Positions 26,505-33,344 of a DNA stretch of 33,344 nt are shown piece after piece. The DNA comes from GCA-002727735 sp036159515. Its GTDB lineage: Bacteria > Bacteroidota > Bacteroidia > Flavobacteriales_D > Parvicellaceae. Within the stretch, counting starts at the first letter, position 1; each line of letters begins with the position of its first letter. The stretch covers positions 1 to 33,344 of the forward strand of contig JAYYEV010000024.1 of the NCBI GenBank assembly GCA_036159515.1, in the 5' to 3' direction. Under the pieces are notes generated by a model. The model searched no databases. It was not told the DNA's origin and saw only the letters and a list, made by a program, of their open reading frames with translations. The position numbers and the translations under genes were made by a program.

Positions 26505-26930
26505 TTATAATCCTACTACGTAACCCTCTAAAAAAAGCTTTTGTATTCCTGCTTTTGTATTACTTAGTACGGAAATGTATTTTTTATTGAACCCTTTATT
26601 TTTGGTAGTTAACACAATTGGTATTTCTCCAGTACCGCCAGGTGGAATGGGCTCTTTTGGCCAGCCCTTTAGTACGGTACATCCACATGCTGCTTTAACT
26701 GAATGAATTAGTAAGTATGAATCACCTGTATTTTCAAATCTGAAAGCATATTGTACTTCTGAACCTAATGCCACGGTATCAAAATGATAAGTTTCTTTCT
26801 CAAATTCCATTATGGGTGGATTTTCATTATCAATTAAATCAGTAGTAACATATTTTTCGCTATCTAGCTTATCAGAAATACAAGCCGTTGAAATAAATAA
26901 TAGTGTAAATAAAATATAACTTTTCATCAT
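26505..26930 (-). CDS. DUF1573 domain secreted or lipoprotein
   Basis: Protein of 141 residues: hydrophobic signal segment ending ISTAC (cysteine 17), which could be a lipoprotein cleavage site although the -3 residue is not the usual leucine, then an immunoglobulin-like DUF1573 domain with YHFDTVALGS, YAFRFENTGD, AACGCTV and PIPPGGTGEI. Probably exported; function unknown. Two adjacent ATG codons could start it. It lies 3 bases after nusB and 17 before yajC. Confidence 0.85.
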   Translation of the reverse strand: MMKSYILFTLLFISTACISDKLDSEKYVTTDLIDNENPPIMEFEKETYHFDTVALGSEVQYAFRFENTGDSYLLIHSVKAACGCTVLKGWPKEPIPPGGTGEIPIVLTTKNKGFNKKYISVLSNTKAGIQKLFLEGYVVGL

Positions 26931-26933
26931 TTC

Positions 26934-27875
26934 TTAATTAATTAAACCTCTTCCCCTCTTAACAAGTTTACCGTCCTTTTTATAGTCTTCAAAAATACGA
27001 TCAAGAATTCCATTTATAAAACTATTACTTTTAGGTTTACTGTAAAATTTAGAAATCTCTATATATTCATTTAATGTCACTTTTATGGGTATCGAAGAAA
27101 ATTCTAATGCCTCCGTAATAGCTAAATTCATCAATAACGAATCCATTGTGGCCAATCTTTCTTTTTCCCAATTCTTAGAATAATTTTGTAATACAGCATC
27201 ATTTTCTTCTTTTTGAAGTACTGCTTTTCTAAATAAATTTTGAGTAAACTCATATTCATCTTCTTTCCATAACGGAAGTATTTCCAATTCTTGATCTTTC
27301 GAAATGGATTTAAGTGTCTTTAAAATCATGGAAGAAACGTGATCTAAGTCGTCTTGCCAATAAATACTTTTCTCATAAAAAAAGTGATGTAATTTTTCAA
27401 GATTACAAATCTCTTTTTTATAAAGTTGTACCAACGAATCCTTGTCATCAACAAATGAGGTAGTTTCATTTTGTAGTAAATTTTTGAAGTAATCTGTCTG
27501 ATAAACTTCTTTGTATATTTTTTTGATGAGATCATTTTCTACATCTCCTTCCCAATTAATTTTTCGGTCTTTGCTGATTTTTTGAAGCAATTCGCTATGT
27601 TCTATTAAATCAATAAGTTGATTATCAACAAAACCTGTTTTTAATATGTGGATGTCTTGTCTTAAAAACGCTGACCTCTTGGCCTCCTCAATTTGAATCA
27701 GAGCTTGCCTTTTTAAGGAAGGAAATAACATTAAAATAAAAATATATAAGTCATAAATTTTTTCAATGCTATGAAAAAGTTCTTTCTCTCCTTTTAATAC
27801 GTCTTCATTATTGGACTGAAAAAATGCATAAAAGGCCTGAAGGACTTTTATTCTAATATGTCTTCGATTAAGCAT
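26934..27875 (-). CDS. nusB: Transcription antitermination factor NusB, long form
   Basis: NusB is an RNA-binding antitermination factor acting with NusE (S10) on rRNA transcripts. This version has 313 residues, about twice the roughly 140 of E. coli. The N-terminus NRRHIRIKVLQAFYAF and the C-terminal part with MDSLLMNLAITEALEF, NEYIEISKFYS and FINGILDRIFEDYKK match the two ends of the NusB helical fold. A long helical stretch is inserted between them, as is usual in Bacteroidetes. The start overlaps the end of the dehydrogenase gene by 8 bases. Confidence 0.9.
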   Translation of the reverse strand: MLNRRHIRIKVLQAFYAFFQSNNEDVLKGEKELFHSIEKIYDLYIFILMLFPSLKRQALIQIEEAKRSAFLRQDIHILKTGFVDNQLIDLIEHSELLQKISKDRKINWEGDVENDLIKKIYKEVYQTDYFKNLLQNETTSFVDDKDSLVQLYKKEICNLEKLHHFFYEKSIYWQDDLDHVSSMILKTLKSISKDQELEILPLWKEDEYEFTQNLFRKAVLQKEENDAVLQNYSKNWEKERLATMDSLLMNLAITEALEFSSIPIKVTLNEYIEISKFYSKPKSNSFINGILDRIFEDYKKDGKLVKRGRGLIN

Positions 27876-28908
27876 TTTTTTCGGCTTCTTTTTTCAATCT
27901 TTCTTCTGCCATTCTATTCGCAGCTAAATAAGTAGGGATTTCTTGAGATTGAGACAACTCAAAAATTTTCATTGTGGTGTTGTATATGTCTCCTGCCATT
28001 TCCATAACTTCTCGGGATGAGATATCATGAACTTCTGCATAACAATTCATTACACCACCAGCATTTATTAAATAGTCAGGCGCATACAATACATCCTTTT
28101 TCATCAATGTAAATCCATGAATGTTTTCATCTTCAAGCTGATTATTAGCAGCACCTGCAATGATAGAGCAATTCATTTTTGCAATCGTATTATCATTCAC
28201 AGTTGCTCCTAATGCACAAGGAGCATAAATATCCATATCAACCTCATAGATTTTCGATGGAGAGACCACCTCACAGTTATATTTTTGTGCGGCATTTTTA
28301 AGTGCGATTTCATTTATGTCTGTAATTGTTAAGATAGCACCTTCCTTATGAAGATATTGAAGTAAATAATCACCTACGTGACCAATTCCTTGCACAGCAA
28401 TTTTTTTTCCGTAGAGGCTATCCTGTCCATATTTAAATTTTACTGCTGCCTTCATTCCCATATACACACCATATGCAGTTACAGGTGATGGATCACCTTT
28501 CTTGCCAGGTAAACCGGTTACAAATTGAGTTGATTTCGCCACATGTAGCATATCTTCTGGAGTGATTCCAACGTCTTCAGCCGTAATGTAAGAACCATTT
28601 AAACTATCAATGAACTCACCAAATTTTTCAAATAATGATGGTGATTTTTGTGTTTTTGAATCTCCTATTATTACAGCCTTACCTCCTCCAAGGTTCAAAC
28701 CTGAGATGGCATTTTTATAGGTCATACCTCTAGAGAGTCTCAACACATCAGTTAGTGCTTCTTCAGAAGAAGCATAATTCCACATTCGAGTACCACCTAA
28801 TGCTGGACCACAAACTGTACTGTGAACAGCAACAATTGCCTTAAGACCTGTTTTTTCATCTTGGCAAATCAAAATGCGCTCGTGCCCCATTTCATAAAAA
28901 TCTTGCAT
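27868..28908 (-). CDS. Leucine dehydrogenase-type Glu/Leu/Phe/Val dehydrogenase
   Basis: NAD-dependent amino acid dehydrogenase of 346 residues that would convert leucine or related amino acids to 2-oxoacids. It has GPALGGTRMW, the catalytic-lysine region GLNLGGGKAVI, TAEDVG, and the Rossmann motif GIGHVGDYLL. A stop lies in frame upstream, so the ATG at 28908 is the first possible start; the N-terminus is a little shorter than most homologues. Preference for leucine over valine or phenylalanine is inferred. First gene of an operon with nusB, DUF1573, yajC and coaE. A 24-bp palindrome with a TATTTTTG box lies upstream. Confidence 0.9.
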   Translation of the reverse strand: MQDFYEMGHERILICQDEKTGLKAIVAVHSTVCGPALGGTRMWNYASSEEALTDVLRLSRGMTYKNAISGLNLGGGKAVIIGDSKTQKSPSLFEKFGEFIDSLNGSYITAEDVGITPEDMLHVAKSTQFVTGLPGKKGDPSPVTAYGVYMGMKAAVKFKYGQDSLYGKKIAVQGIGHVGDYLLQYLHKEGAILTITDINEIALKNAAQKYNCEVVSPSKIYEVDMDIYAPCALGATVNDNTIAKMNCSIIAGAANNQLEDENIHGFTLMKKDVLYAPDYLINAGGVMNCYAEVHDISSREVMEMAGDIYNTTMKIFELSQSQEIPTYLAANRMAEERLKKEAEKNA

Positions 28909-28968
28909 TGTACGTATGTTTAGGTTGAATTTTTTTTAACTGAGGTATTTCAAAGATCAATTTTTTGT

Positions 28969-28992
28969 TTGACAAAAATAATATTTTGTCAA
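28969..28992. promoter_or_regulatory. 24-bp operator-like palindrome with -7 box of the dehydrogenase operon
   Basis: TTGACAAAA (28969-28977) and TTTTGTCAA (28984-28992) are perfect inverted repeats around ATAATA. On the minus strand the site contains TATTTTTG (28973-28980), an exact TAnnTTTG match, about 65 bases before the leucine dehydrogenase ATG. A dimeric regulator binding here could block that promoter and also act on the divergent ABC transporter gene. No regulator gene is adjacent. Confidence 0.55.
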
Positions 28993-29044
28993 TATAAACC
29001 ATAAATAAAAAGTTTTAGTTAGTCAATGTATTTATCTTTATCAC

Positions 29045-30811
29045 GTGAGCGAATTATTTTATTTAAATAAGTACTTAAAAAGGTATAAATGGCATTTAAT
29101 TTTAGGATTTATATTTATAATTTGTTCTAATTATTTTGGAGTTTATATGCCCAAAATAATTGATGATGCAGCTGATCAGTTGACGCTTTTTTTAAACTCT
29201 GAAAACAAAGAAAAAAACGATCTATGGTCTATAGGGCTTCATCTGGTTGGGTTATATATGTTGTTCTCTCTGCTAAAAGGCGTTTTTCTTTTTTGCACAA
29301 GACAAACTATTATTGTGATGTCTAGGCATATAGAGTACGATTTCAAAAATGACATTTTCCTAAAATATCAACAACTCAATCTTTCCTTCTATAAACAAAA
29401 TAGAACTGGAGATTTAATGAACAGAATTAGTGAAGATGTAAGTAAAGTACGCATGTATTTAGGTCCTGCTATTATGTACACGCTCAATGTAGTGGTGTTG
29501 TTTATTATGGTCATAAGTTTTATGATATACAAAAATGCTGAACTCACTTTTTTCGTTCTTCTCCCCTTGCCCATTTTATCAATAATAATTTATAAGGTTA
29601 GTGCAATTATCAATAAAAAGAGTGAAATCACTCAGGAACAACAATCTCGAATCACCTCATTTGTTCAAGAAATGTTTTCTGGTATACGAGTTCTCAAAGC
29701 TTACAATAGATCCAACTATTTTGCCAATCAATATGACCAAGAAACAGAGGATTACAAAAGAGCATCTTTAAGTTTAGCATTGGTGAATTCCTTGTTTCTT
29801 CCATCTATCATATTACTTATAGGACTAAGTACCATCTTTACCATTTATTTGGGTGGATTAAAAAGCATTAATCAAGAATTAGATTATGGTGATATTGTTC
29901 AGTTCATATTTTACATTAACATGCTGACCTGGCCATTTGCATCAGTGGGATGGGTAAGCTCATTGGTTCAACGAGCTGCGGCATCGCAGAAGAGAATCAA
30001 TGAATTTCTTTTAAAGGAAGAAAAGGTAATCAATGAAGGAAAAAAAATTTTAAATAAAATAGAAAGTATCGCATTTAAGCAAGTTAACTTTAACTATCAA
30101 ACCAATTCAGATTTTAATTTACGTCATCTTGATTTTCAAATTAACATTGGAGAATCATTAGGTATTTTTGGGTCTACTGGGTCAGGTAAATCTACTGTAG
30201 CTAATTTATTGACAAGATTATATGAAATTGACAACGGGATTTTTAAAATAAATAATACTGATGTTAAAGAATTTGAGCTGGAGAGCTTTAGAAAATTAAT
30301 AGGATATGTACCTCAAGATGTATTTCTGTTTTCTGATAGCATATATAATAATATCGCATTTGGTCTTCACGAAAATGATGTAGTTCTTAAAGATGTTGAA
30401 CAAGCTGCGATGTTAGCAGGAGTATACAGCGAAATTTGTCGATTTGAAAAAGGTTTTGACACGAAAATTGGTGAACGAGGTGTTACTCTTTCAGGTGGTC
30501 AAAAACAACGAATAGCCATTGCAAGAGCATTAATAAGAAAACCACAATTACTTATTTTAGATGATTGCCTCTCTGCCGTAGATACAGAAACATCTGCAAA
30601 AATTCAACATCAACTTACATCTGCAAATCCTGATCAAATTTCTATTCAGATAAGTCACAGAATTAGCCAATTGTCTCACTGTAATCACATTTTAGTATTG
30701 GATAATGGTCAAATAGTACAACAAGGGAATCATATTAATTTAATAGCCCAACAGGGTTATTATAAAAGTATTTACGATAAACAACAATTGGATGAGGTAA
30801 ATGATTATTAA
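29045..30811 (+). CDS. ABC exporter half-transporter (fused TMD-NBD)
   Basis: Protein of 588 residues with an N-terminal six-helix membrane domain (about 1-320) and a C-terminal ATPase. The ATPase has Walker A GSTGSGKST (376-384), Q-loop YVPQDVFLF, signature LSGGQKQR (482-489), Walker B ending D506-D507 where glutamate is usual at the second position, and H-loop ISHRIS. It should work as a dimer exporting lipids or drugs; the substrate is unknown. The start is GTG, with a near-match -7 box TATCTTTA at 29033-29040 ending 4 bases upstream. Confidence 0.92.
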   Translation: MSELFYLNKYLKRYKWHLILGFIFIICSNYFGVYMPKIIDDAADQLTLFLNSENKEKNDLWSIGLHLVGLYMLFSLLKGVFLFCTRQTIIVMSRHIEYDFKNDIFLKYQQLNLSFYKQNRTGDLMNRISEDVSKVRMYLGPAIMYTLNVVVLFIMVISFMIYKNAELTFFVLLPLPILSIIIYKVSAIINKKSEITQEQQSRITSFVQEMFSGIRVLKAYNRSNYFANQYDQETEDYKRASLSLALVNSLFLPSIILLIGLSTIFTIYLGGLKSINQELDYGDIVQFIFYINMLTWPFASVGWVSSLVQRAAASQKRINEFLLKEEKVINEGKKILNKIESIAFKQVNFNYQTNSDFNLRHLDFQINIGESLGIFGSTGSGKSTVANLLTRLYEIDNGIFKINNTDVKEFELESFRKLIGYVPQDVFLFSDSIYNNIAFGLHENDVVLKDVEQAAMLAGVYSEICRFEKGFDTKIGERGVTLSGGQKQRIAIARALIRKPQLLILDDCLSAVDTETSAKIQHQLTSANPDQISIQISHRISQLSHCNHILVLDNGQIVQQGNHINLIAQQGYYKSIYDKQQLDEVNDY

Positions 30812-30876
30812 TCTTTTTAAATTTTGCATAAAATAAAAAAGGTTATTTATATTGCACATAAATTCAATAATATCTG

Positions 30877-31209
30877 ATGGGAAACAACAACGAACAAGAT
30901 AATTACAGAAATGAAATTTATTCTAAATCTGTAAGAGCAGGGAAAAGAACATACTTTTTTGATGTAAAAGCAACCAGATCTGGTGACCACTACCTTACTA
31001 TCACAGAAAGCAAGAAAAAGTTTGATCAAGACGGTAATTTTCATTTTGAAAAACATAAAATTTTCTTATACAAAGAAGACTTTGATAAATTCAAAGATGG
31101 ACTTTCTGAAGTTGTTGATAAAATAAATACGTTAAATGAAGATTATTCTGAAGAAAATGACTCTGCTGAAAAATCATTTAAAGACGTAGAATTTGAAGAT
31201 TTAGATTAG
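30877..31209 (+). CDS. DUF3276 PUR-like nucleic-acid-binding protein
   Basis: Small protein of 110 residues with one PUR-type repeat: EIYSKSVRAGKRTYFFDVK, then YLTITESKKKF and KHKIFLYKEDFDKFKDGL, followed by a strongly acidic tail. Bacterial PUR-alpha homologues bind single-stranded nucleic acid; this family is conserved in Bacteroidetes. It stands alone, 65 bases after the ABC transporter, with a TTTTGC at 30822-30827 that might be a -33 element. Confidence 0.85.
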   Translation: MGNNNEQDNYRNEIYSKSVRAGKRTYFFDVKATRSGDHYLTITESKKKFDQDGNFHFEKHKIFLYKEDFDKFKDGLSEVVDKINTLNEDYSEENDSAEKSFKDVEFEDLD

Positions 31210-31432
31210 TATTTTATTAACAATCTGGATTTATTTATTCTTCTTTTATTTTTTTATAACATATTGATATTCAGCTTTATAAATTTATTTCTATTTTTCT
31301 TCAGACCATTTTCCTGTTCATAATTATTCATATTTGATTAATTAAACATGGTATTGTTTATAATTGAAAAAATACTTCAATTGAGTTCGATAACTTAATT
31401 TTATTTTTGGTAAAAGATAATTTGTATCGTTT
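31210..31432. other. Largest intergenic gap, AT-rich
   Basis: 223 bases between the DUF3276 gene and the UPF0173-parAB operon. It is T-rich early, contains TTAATTAA near 31338, and a 7-bp inverted repeat AATTGAA/TTCAATT (31362-31368 and 31376-31382). I see no tRNA, no ORF, no parS-like sequence and no clear TAnnTTTG box. It probably holds the promoter for the parAB operon. Confidence 0.4.
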
Positions 31433-32116
31433 ATGTTAGTTACGTTTTATGGGCATGGTTGTTTTAATGTAGAAGTAAATGGCATTCATCTGCTTTTTGA
31501 TCCCTTTATAACCCCAAATGAAAAAGCAAATCATATTGATATAAATTCTATCCCTGCAGATTACATCTTAATATCTCACGGTCATGAAGACCATATCGCA
31601 GATGTGAAAAGGATTGCGGAAAGAACCAATGCCACCTTAATTTCAAATTTTGAAATCATATCATGGTTTGATAAGAACTTTGGTGTGGGTAATGGTCACC
31701 CGATGAATCATGGGGGAAGTTGGAACTTTCCATTTGGTAAAGTAAAATATGTTAATGCTATTCATAGTAGTACACTTCCAGATGGATCTCCTGGGGGAAA
31801 CCCCGGCGGTTTTATTGTGGAAACAGCTGAAAAAAGCTTTTATTATGCAGGTGACACAGCATTACACATGGATATGAAATTAATTGGTGATTATCACCAT
31901 ATTGATTTCGCATTATTACCAATAGGTGATAATTTCACTATGGGATATGAAGATGCAAGCATTGCAGCAGAAATGGTGAAAACCAAAACTGTAGTTGGAT
32001 TACATTATGACACATTTGGTTTTATTGAAATTGATCATGAAAAAGCAAAAGAAACATTTAAGAAAAAAAATATCAACTTATTATTACCTAAGATAGGTGA
32101 AGAAATTAATTTATAG
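31433..32116 (+). CDS. UPF0173-family metallo-beta-lactamase-fold hydrolase
   Basis: Protein of 227 residues with the metal-binding motif SHGHEDHIAD, further metal ligands in NAIHSS and YYAGDTAL, and a late histidine in VGLHYDTFG. These make a complete binuclear zinc site of the UPF0173 group. Biological substrate unknown. Its TAG is followed immediately by the ATG of parA, so co-transcription with the partition genes is nearly certain. Confidence 0.9.
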   Translation: MLVTFYGHGCFNVEVNGIHLLFDPFITPNEKANHIDINSIPADYILISHGHEDHIADVKRIAERTNATLISNFEIISWFDKNFGVGNGHPMNHGGSWNFPFGKVKYVNAIHSSTLPDGSPGGNPGGFIVETAEKSFYYAGDTALHMDMKLIGDYHHIDFALLPIGDNFTMGYEDASIAAEMVKTKTVVGLHYDTFGFIEIDHEKAKETFKKKNINLLLPKIGEEINL

Positions 32117-32935
32117 ATGGGAAAAATAATTACAATTGCAAATCAAAAAGGAGGGGTAGGAAAAACAACAACTGCAATAAACTTAGCAGCATGCCTTGGT
32201 GTATTGGACAAAAAGACCCTTTTAATTGATGCTGATCCTCAGTCTAATTGCACATCTGGTGTTGGTTTTGAACCTAGAGACGTGAAAAATGGTATTTATG
32301 ATTGTATTGTAAATGGAGAGGATCCCAGAAATATCATTTTACAAACTAAAAATCCTAATCTGCACATATTACCATCACACATTGATTTAGTAGGTGCGGA
32401 AATTGAAATGATTCATCTACAAGAAAGAGAATTTATTTTCAAGAACTTTTTGTCTTCTCTTTCTGATGAATACGATTACATATTCATTGATTGTTCACCT
32501 TCACTAGGCTTACTTACGCTCAACGCATTAACCGCTTCTGACAGTGTCATTATTCCGGTTCAATGTGAATATTTTGCTCTTGAAGGACTTGGTAAACTAC
32601 TAAATACTATTAAAATAGTACAAAGTAGATTAAATAAAAAACTAGACATTGAAGGTATTTTACTTACCATGTATGATACTCGTTTGAGGTTGTCTAATCA
32701 AGTAGTTGAGGAAGTCAAAATTCACTTCCAACAATTGGTTTTTGACACCATAATTCATAGGAATACTAGATTGGGTGAAGCTCCAAGTCATGGCGAGACC
32801 ATTATCATGCACGATGCAAGTAGCAAGGGTGCAGTAAACTATTTGAATTTAGCTAAAGAGCTTATTACAAAAAATATCGACACCTCTGCCAATATAAAGT
32901 CAAACGAAACTAACGTAAAAGTCAATGGTGTCTAA
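32117..32935 (+). CDS. parA: ParA/Soj chromosome-partitioning ATPase
   Basis: Deviant Walker A ATPase of 272 residues: KGGVGKTTTAINLAA near the N-terminus, LLIDADPQSN, and FIDCSPSLGLLTLNAL. ParA drives separation of parS-ParB complexes during chromosome segregation. The chromosomal (Soj) form is favoured because there is no N-terminal helix-turn-helix extension. It abuts the UPF0173 gene and overlaps parB by 11 bases. Confidence 0.95.
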   Translation: MGKIITIANQKGGVGKTTTAINLAACLGVLDKKTLLIDADPQSNCTSGVGFEPRDVKNGIYDCIVNGEDPRNIILQTKNPNLHILPSHIDLVGAEIEMIHLQEREFIFKNFLSSLSDEYDYIFIDCSPSLGLLTLNALTASDSVIIPVQCEYFALEGLGKLLNTIKIVQSRLNKKLDIEGILLTMYDTRLRLSNQVVEEVKIHFQQLVFDTIIHRNTRLGEAPSHGETIIMHDASSKGAVNYLNLAKELITKNIDTSANIKSNETNVKVNGV

Positions 32936-33344
32936 GAAAAATGCACTAGGAAAAGGACTGAGTGCTTTATTAGAAAATGCCAAAACCGATATAACTTCTA
33001 ATGCTGACCGTCAGAATAATGAAGTTGTTGGCTCTATTTCTAGAATCAAAATCTCAAGTATTTCCCCTAATCCTTTTCAACCTAGATTAGATTTTGATAA
33101 AGAACCATTAACCGAATTAGCCAACTCTATAAGGGAACACGGAATAATTCAACCCATAACAGTTCGTAAAATTGGAAGAAATGAATTTCAAATCATTTCA
33201 GGTGAAAGAAGGTATCAAGCTTCTAAATTAGCTGGTATTGATGAGCTGCCATGTTTTATAAGAATAGCTGATGATCAACATATGTTAGAAATGGCTATCG
33301 TTGAAAATGTGCAGCGTAAGGATTTAAATGCCATTGAAATCGCA
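32925..33344 (+). CDS. parB: ParB/Spo0J partition protein, 5' part
   Basis: Open frame of 140 codons from ATG 32925 that runs off the window. It begins MVSKKNALGKGLSALLENA, the normal ParB N-terminus for ParA contact. It then has ISPNPFQPRLDFD, LANSIREHGIIQPITVR, the CTP-binding region ISGERRYQAS and ENVQRKDLNAIEIA just before the helix-turn-helix, which lies outside. GTG at 32928 is an alternative start. It overlaps the parA stop by 11 bases. No parS site was found in the window. Confidence 0.93.
   Translation, partial: MVSKKNALGKGLSALLENAKTDITSNADRQNNEVVGSISRIKISSISPNPFQPRLDFDKEPLTELANSIREHGIIQPITVRKIGRNEFQIISGERRYQASKLAGIDELPCFIRIADDQHMLEMAIVENVQRKDLNAIEIA

Noticed and set aside
29036..29051. 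Possible parS site: core TCACGTGA at the ABC transporter start codon
   Set aside because: The core matches the centre of the parS consensus, but the flanks match only about 11 of 16 positions in all and the site overlaps a start codon far from parAB.
31362..31382. 7-bp inverted repeat AATTGAA/TTCAATT as a terminator or operator
   Set aside because: Only AT pairs apart from one per arm and no following T-run; mentioned only under the intergenic region.

Overview
This window is an AT-rich chromosome segment from a member of the Bacteroidetes, most likely a flavobacterial or Cryomorphaceae-like marine lineage. Four things point there. Protein architectures are typical of the phylum: a fused alpha-beta 2-oxoacid dehydrogenase E1, a double-length NusB, a DUF3276 PUR-like protein, a TIGR02757 protein, BatA-type vWA proteins and a dihydroorotase-like protein without catalytic residues. 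Purine-rich Shine-Dalgarno sequences are generally absent. Several genes carry a TAnnTTTG box (the Bacteroidetes -7 element) just before the start codon. Many genes overlap or lie only a few bases apart. I see no insertion sequence, prophage, CRISPR array, tRNA or rRNA, and no gene-free stretch longer than about 225 bases. The segment reads as housekeeping chromosome, not a genomic island.

Layout. Bases 1-5649 hold proteostasis genes: a 5'-truncated clpC (+), convergent with htpG, a TerB/J-domain co-chaperone and a rhomboid protease, all on the minus strand. Bases 5837-6533 hold an FtsB/DivIC-like division protein and, convergent with it, RuvX. Bases 6590-11033 form a tight plus-strand run: dapD, a GT4 glycosyltransferase, a TsaC/Sua5 protein, a CCA-adding-type nucleotidyltransferase and a pRiA4b-like protein. 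Bases 11030-13853 carry fabG and a large vWA membrane protein on the minus strand. Divergent from fabG is the fused E1, followed by a TIGR02757 protein (14018-17250). Then come purK-purE, a BatA-type vWA protein overlapping a dihydroorotase-like pseudoenzyme, the SRP RNA, a GNAT acetyltransferase, a small transaldolase, a YciO-type protein and a fused SpmA/SpmB membrane protein (17317-25601).

Bases 25583-28908 are a five-gene minus-strand operon: leucine-type dehydrogenase, nusB, a DUF1573 protein, yajC and coaE. A divergent ABC exporter follows, separated by an intergenic region with a 24-bp palindrome. The window ends with DUF3276, a UPF0173 hydrolase and parA-parB, the last running off the edge.

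Working together: ClpC, HtpG, the J-protein and the rhomboid suggest a protein-quality neighbourhood. The leucine dehydrogenase and the E1 could act in sequence in branched-chain amino acid catabolism. PurK and PurE perform consecutive purine steps. ParA/ParB handle chromosome segregation. No obviously new system is present. The better leads are the dihydroorotase-like protein that has lost its active site, the operator-like palindrome before the amino-acid dehydrogenase operon, the intragenic hairpin in the CCA gene, and the orphan vWA membrane proteins.
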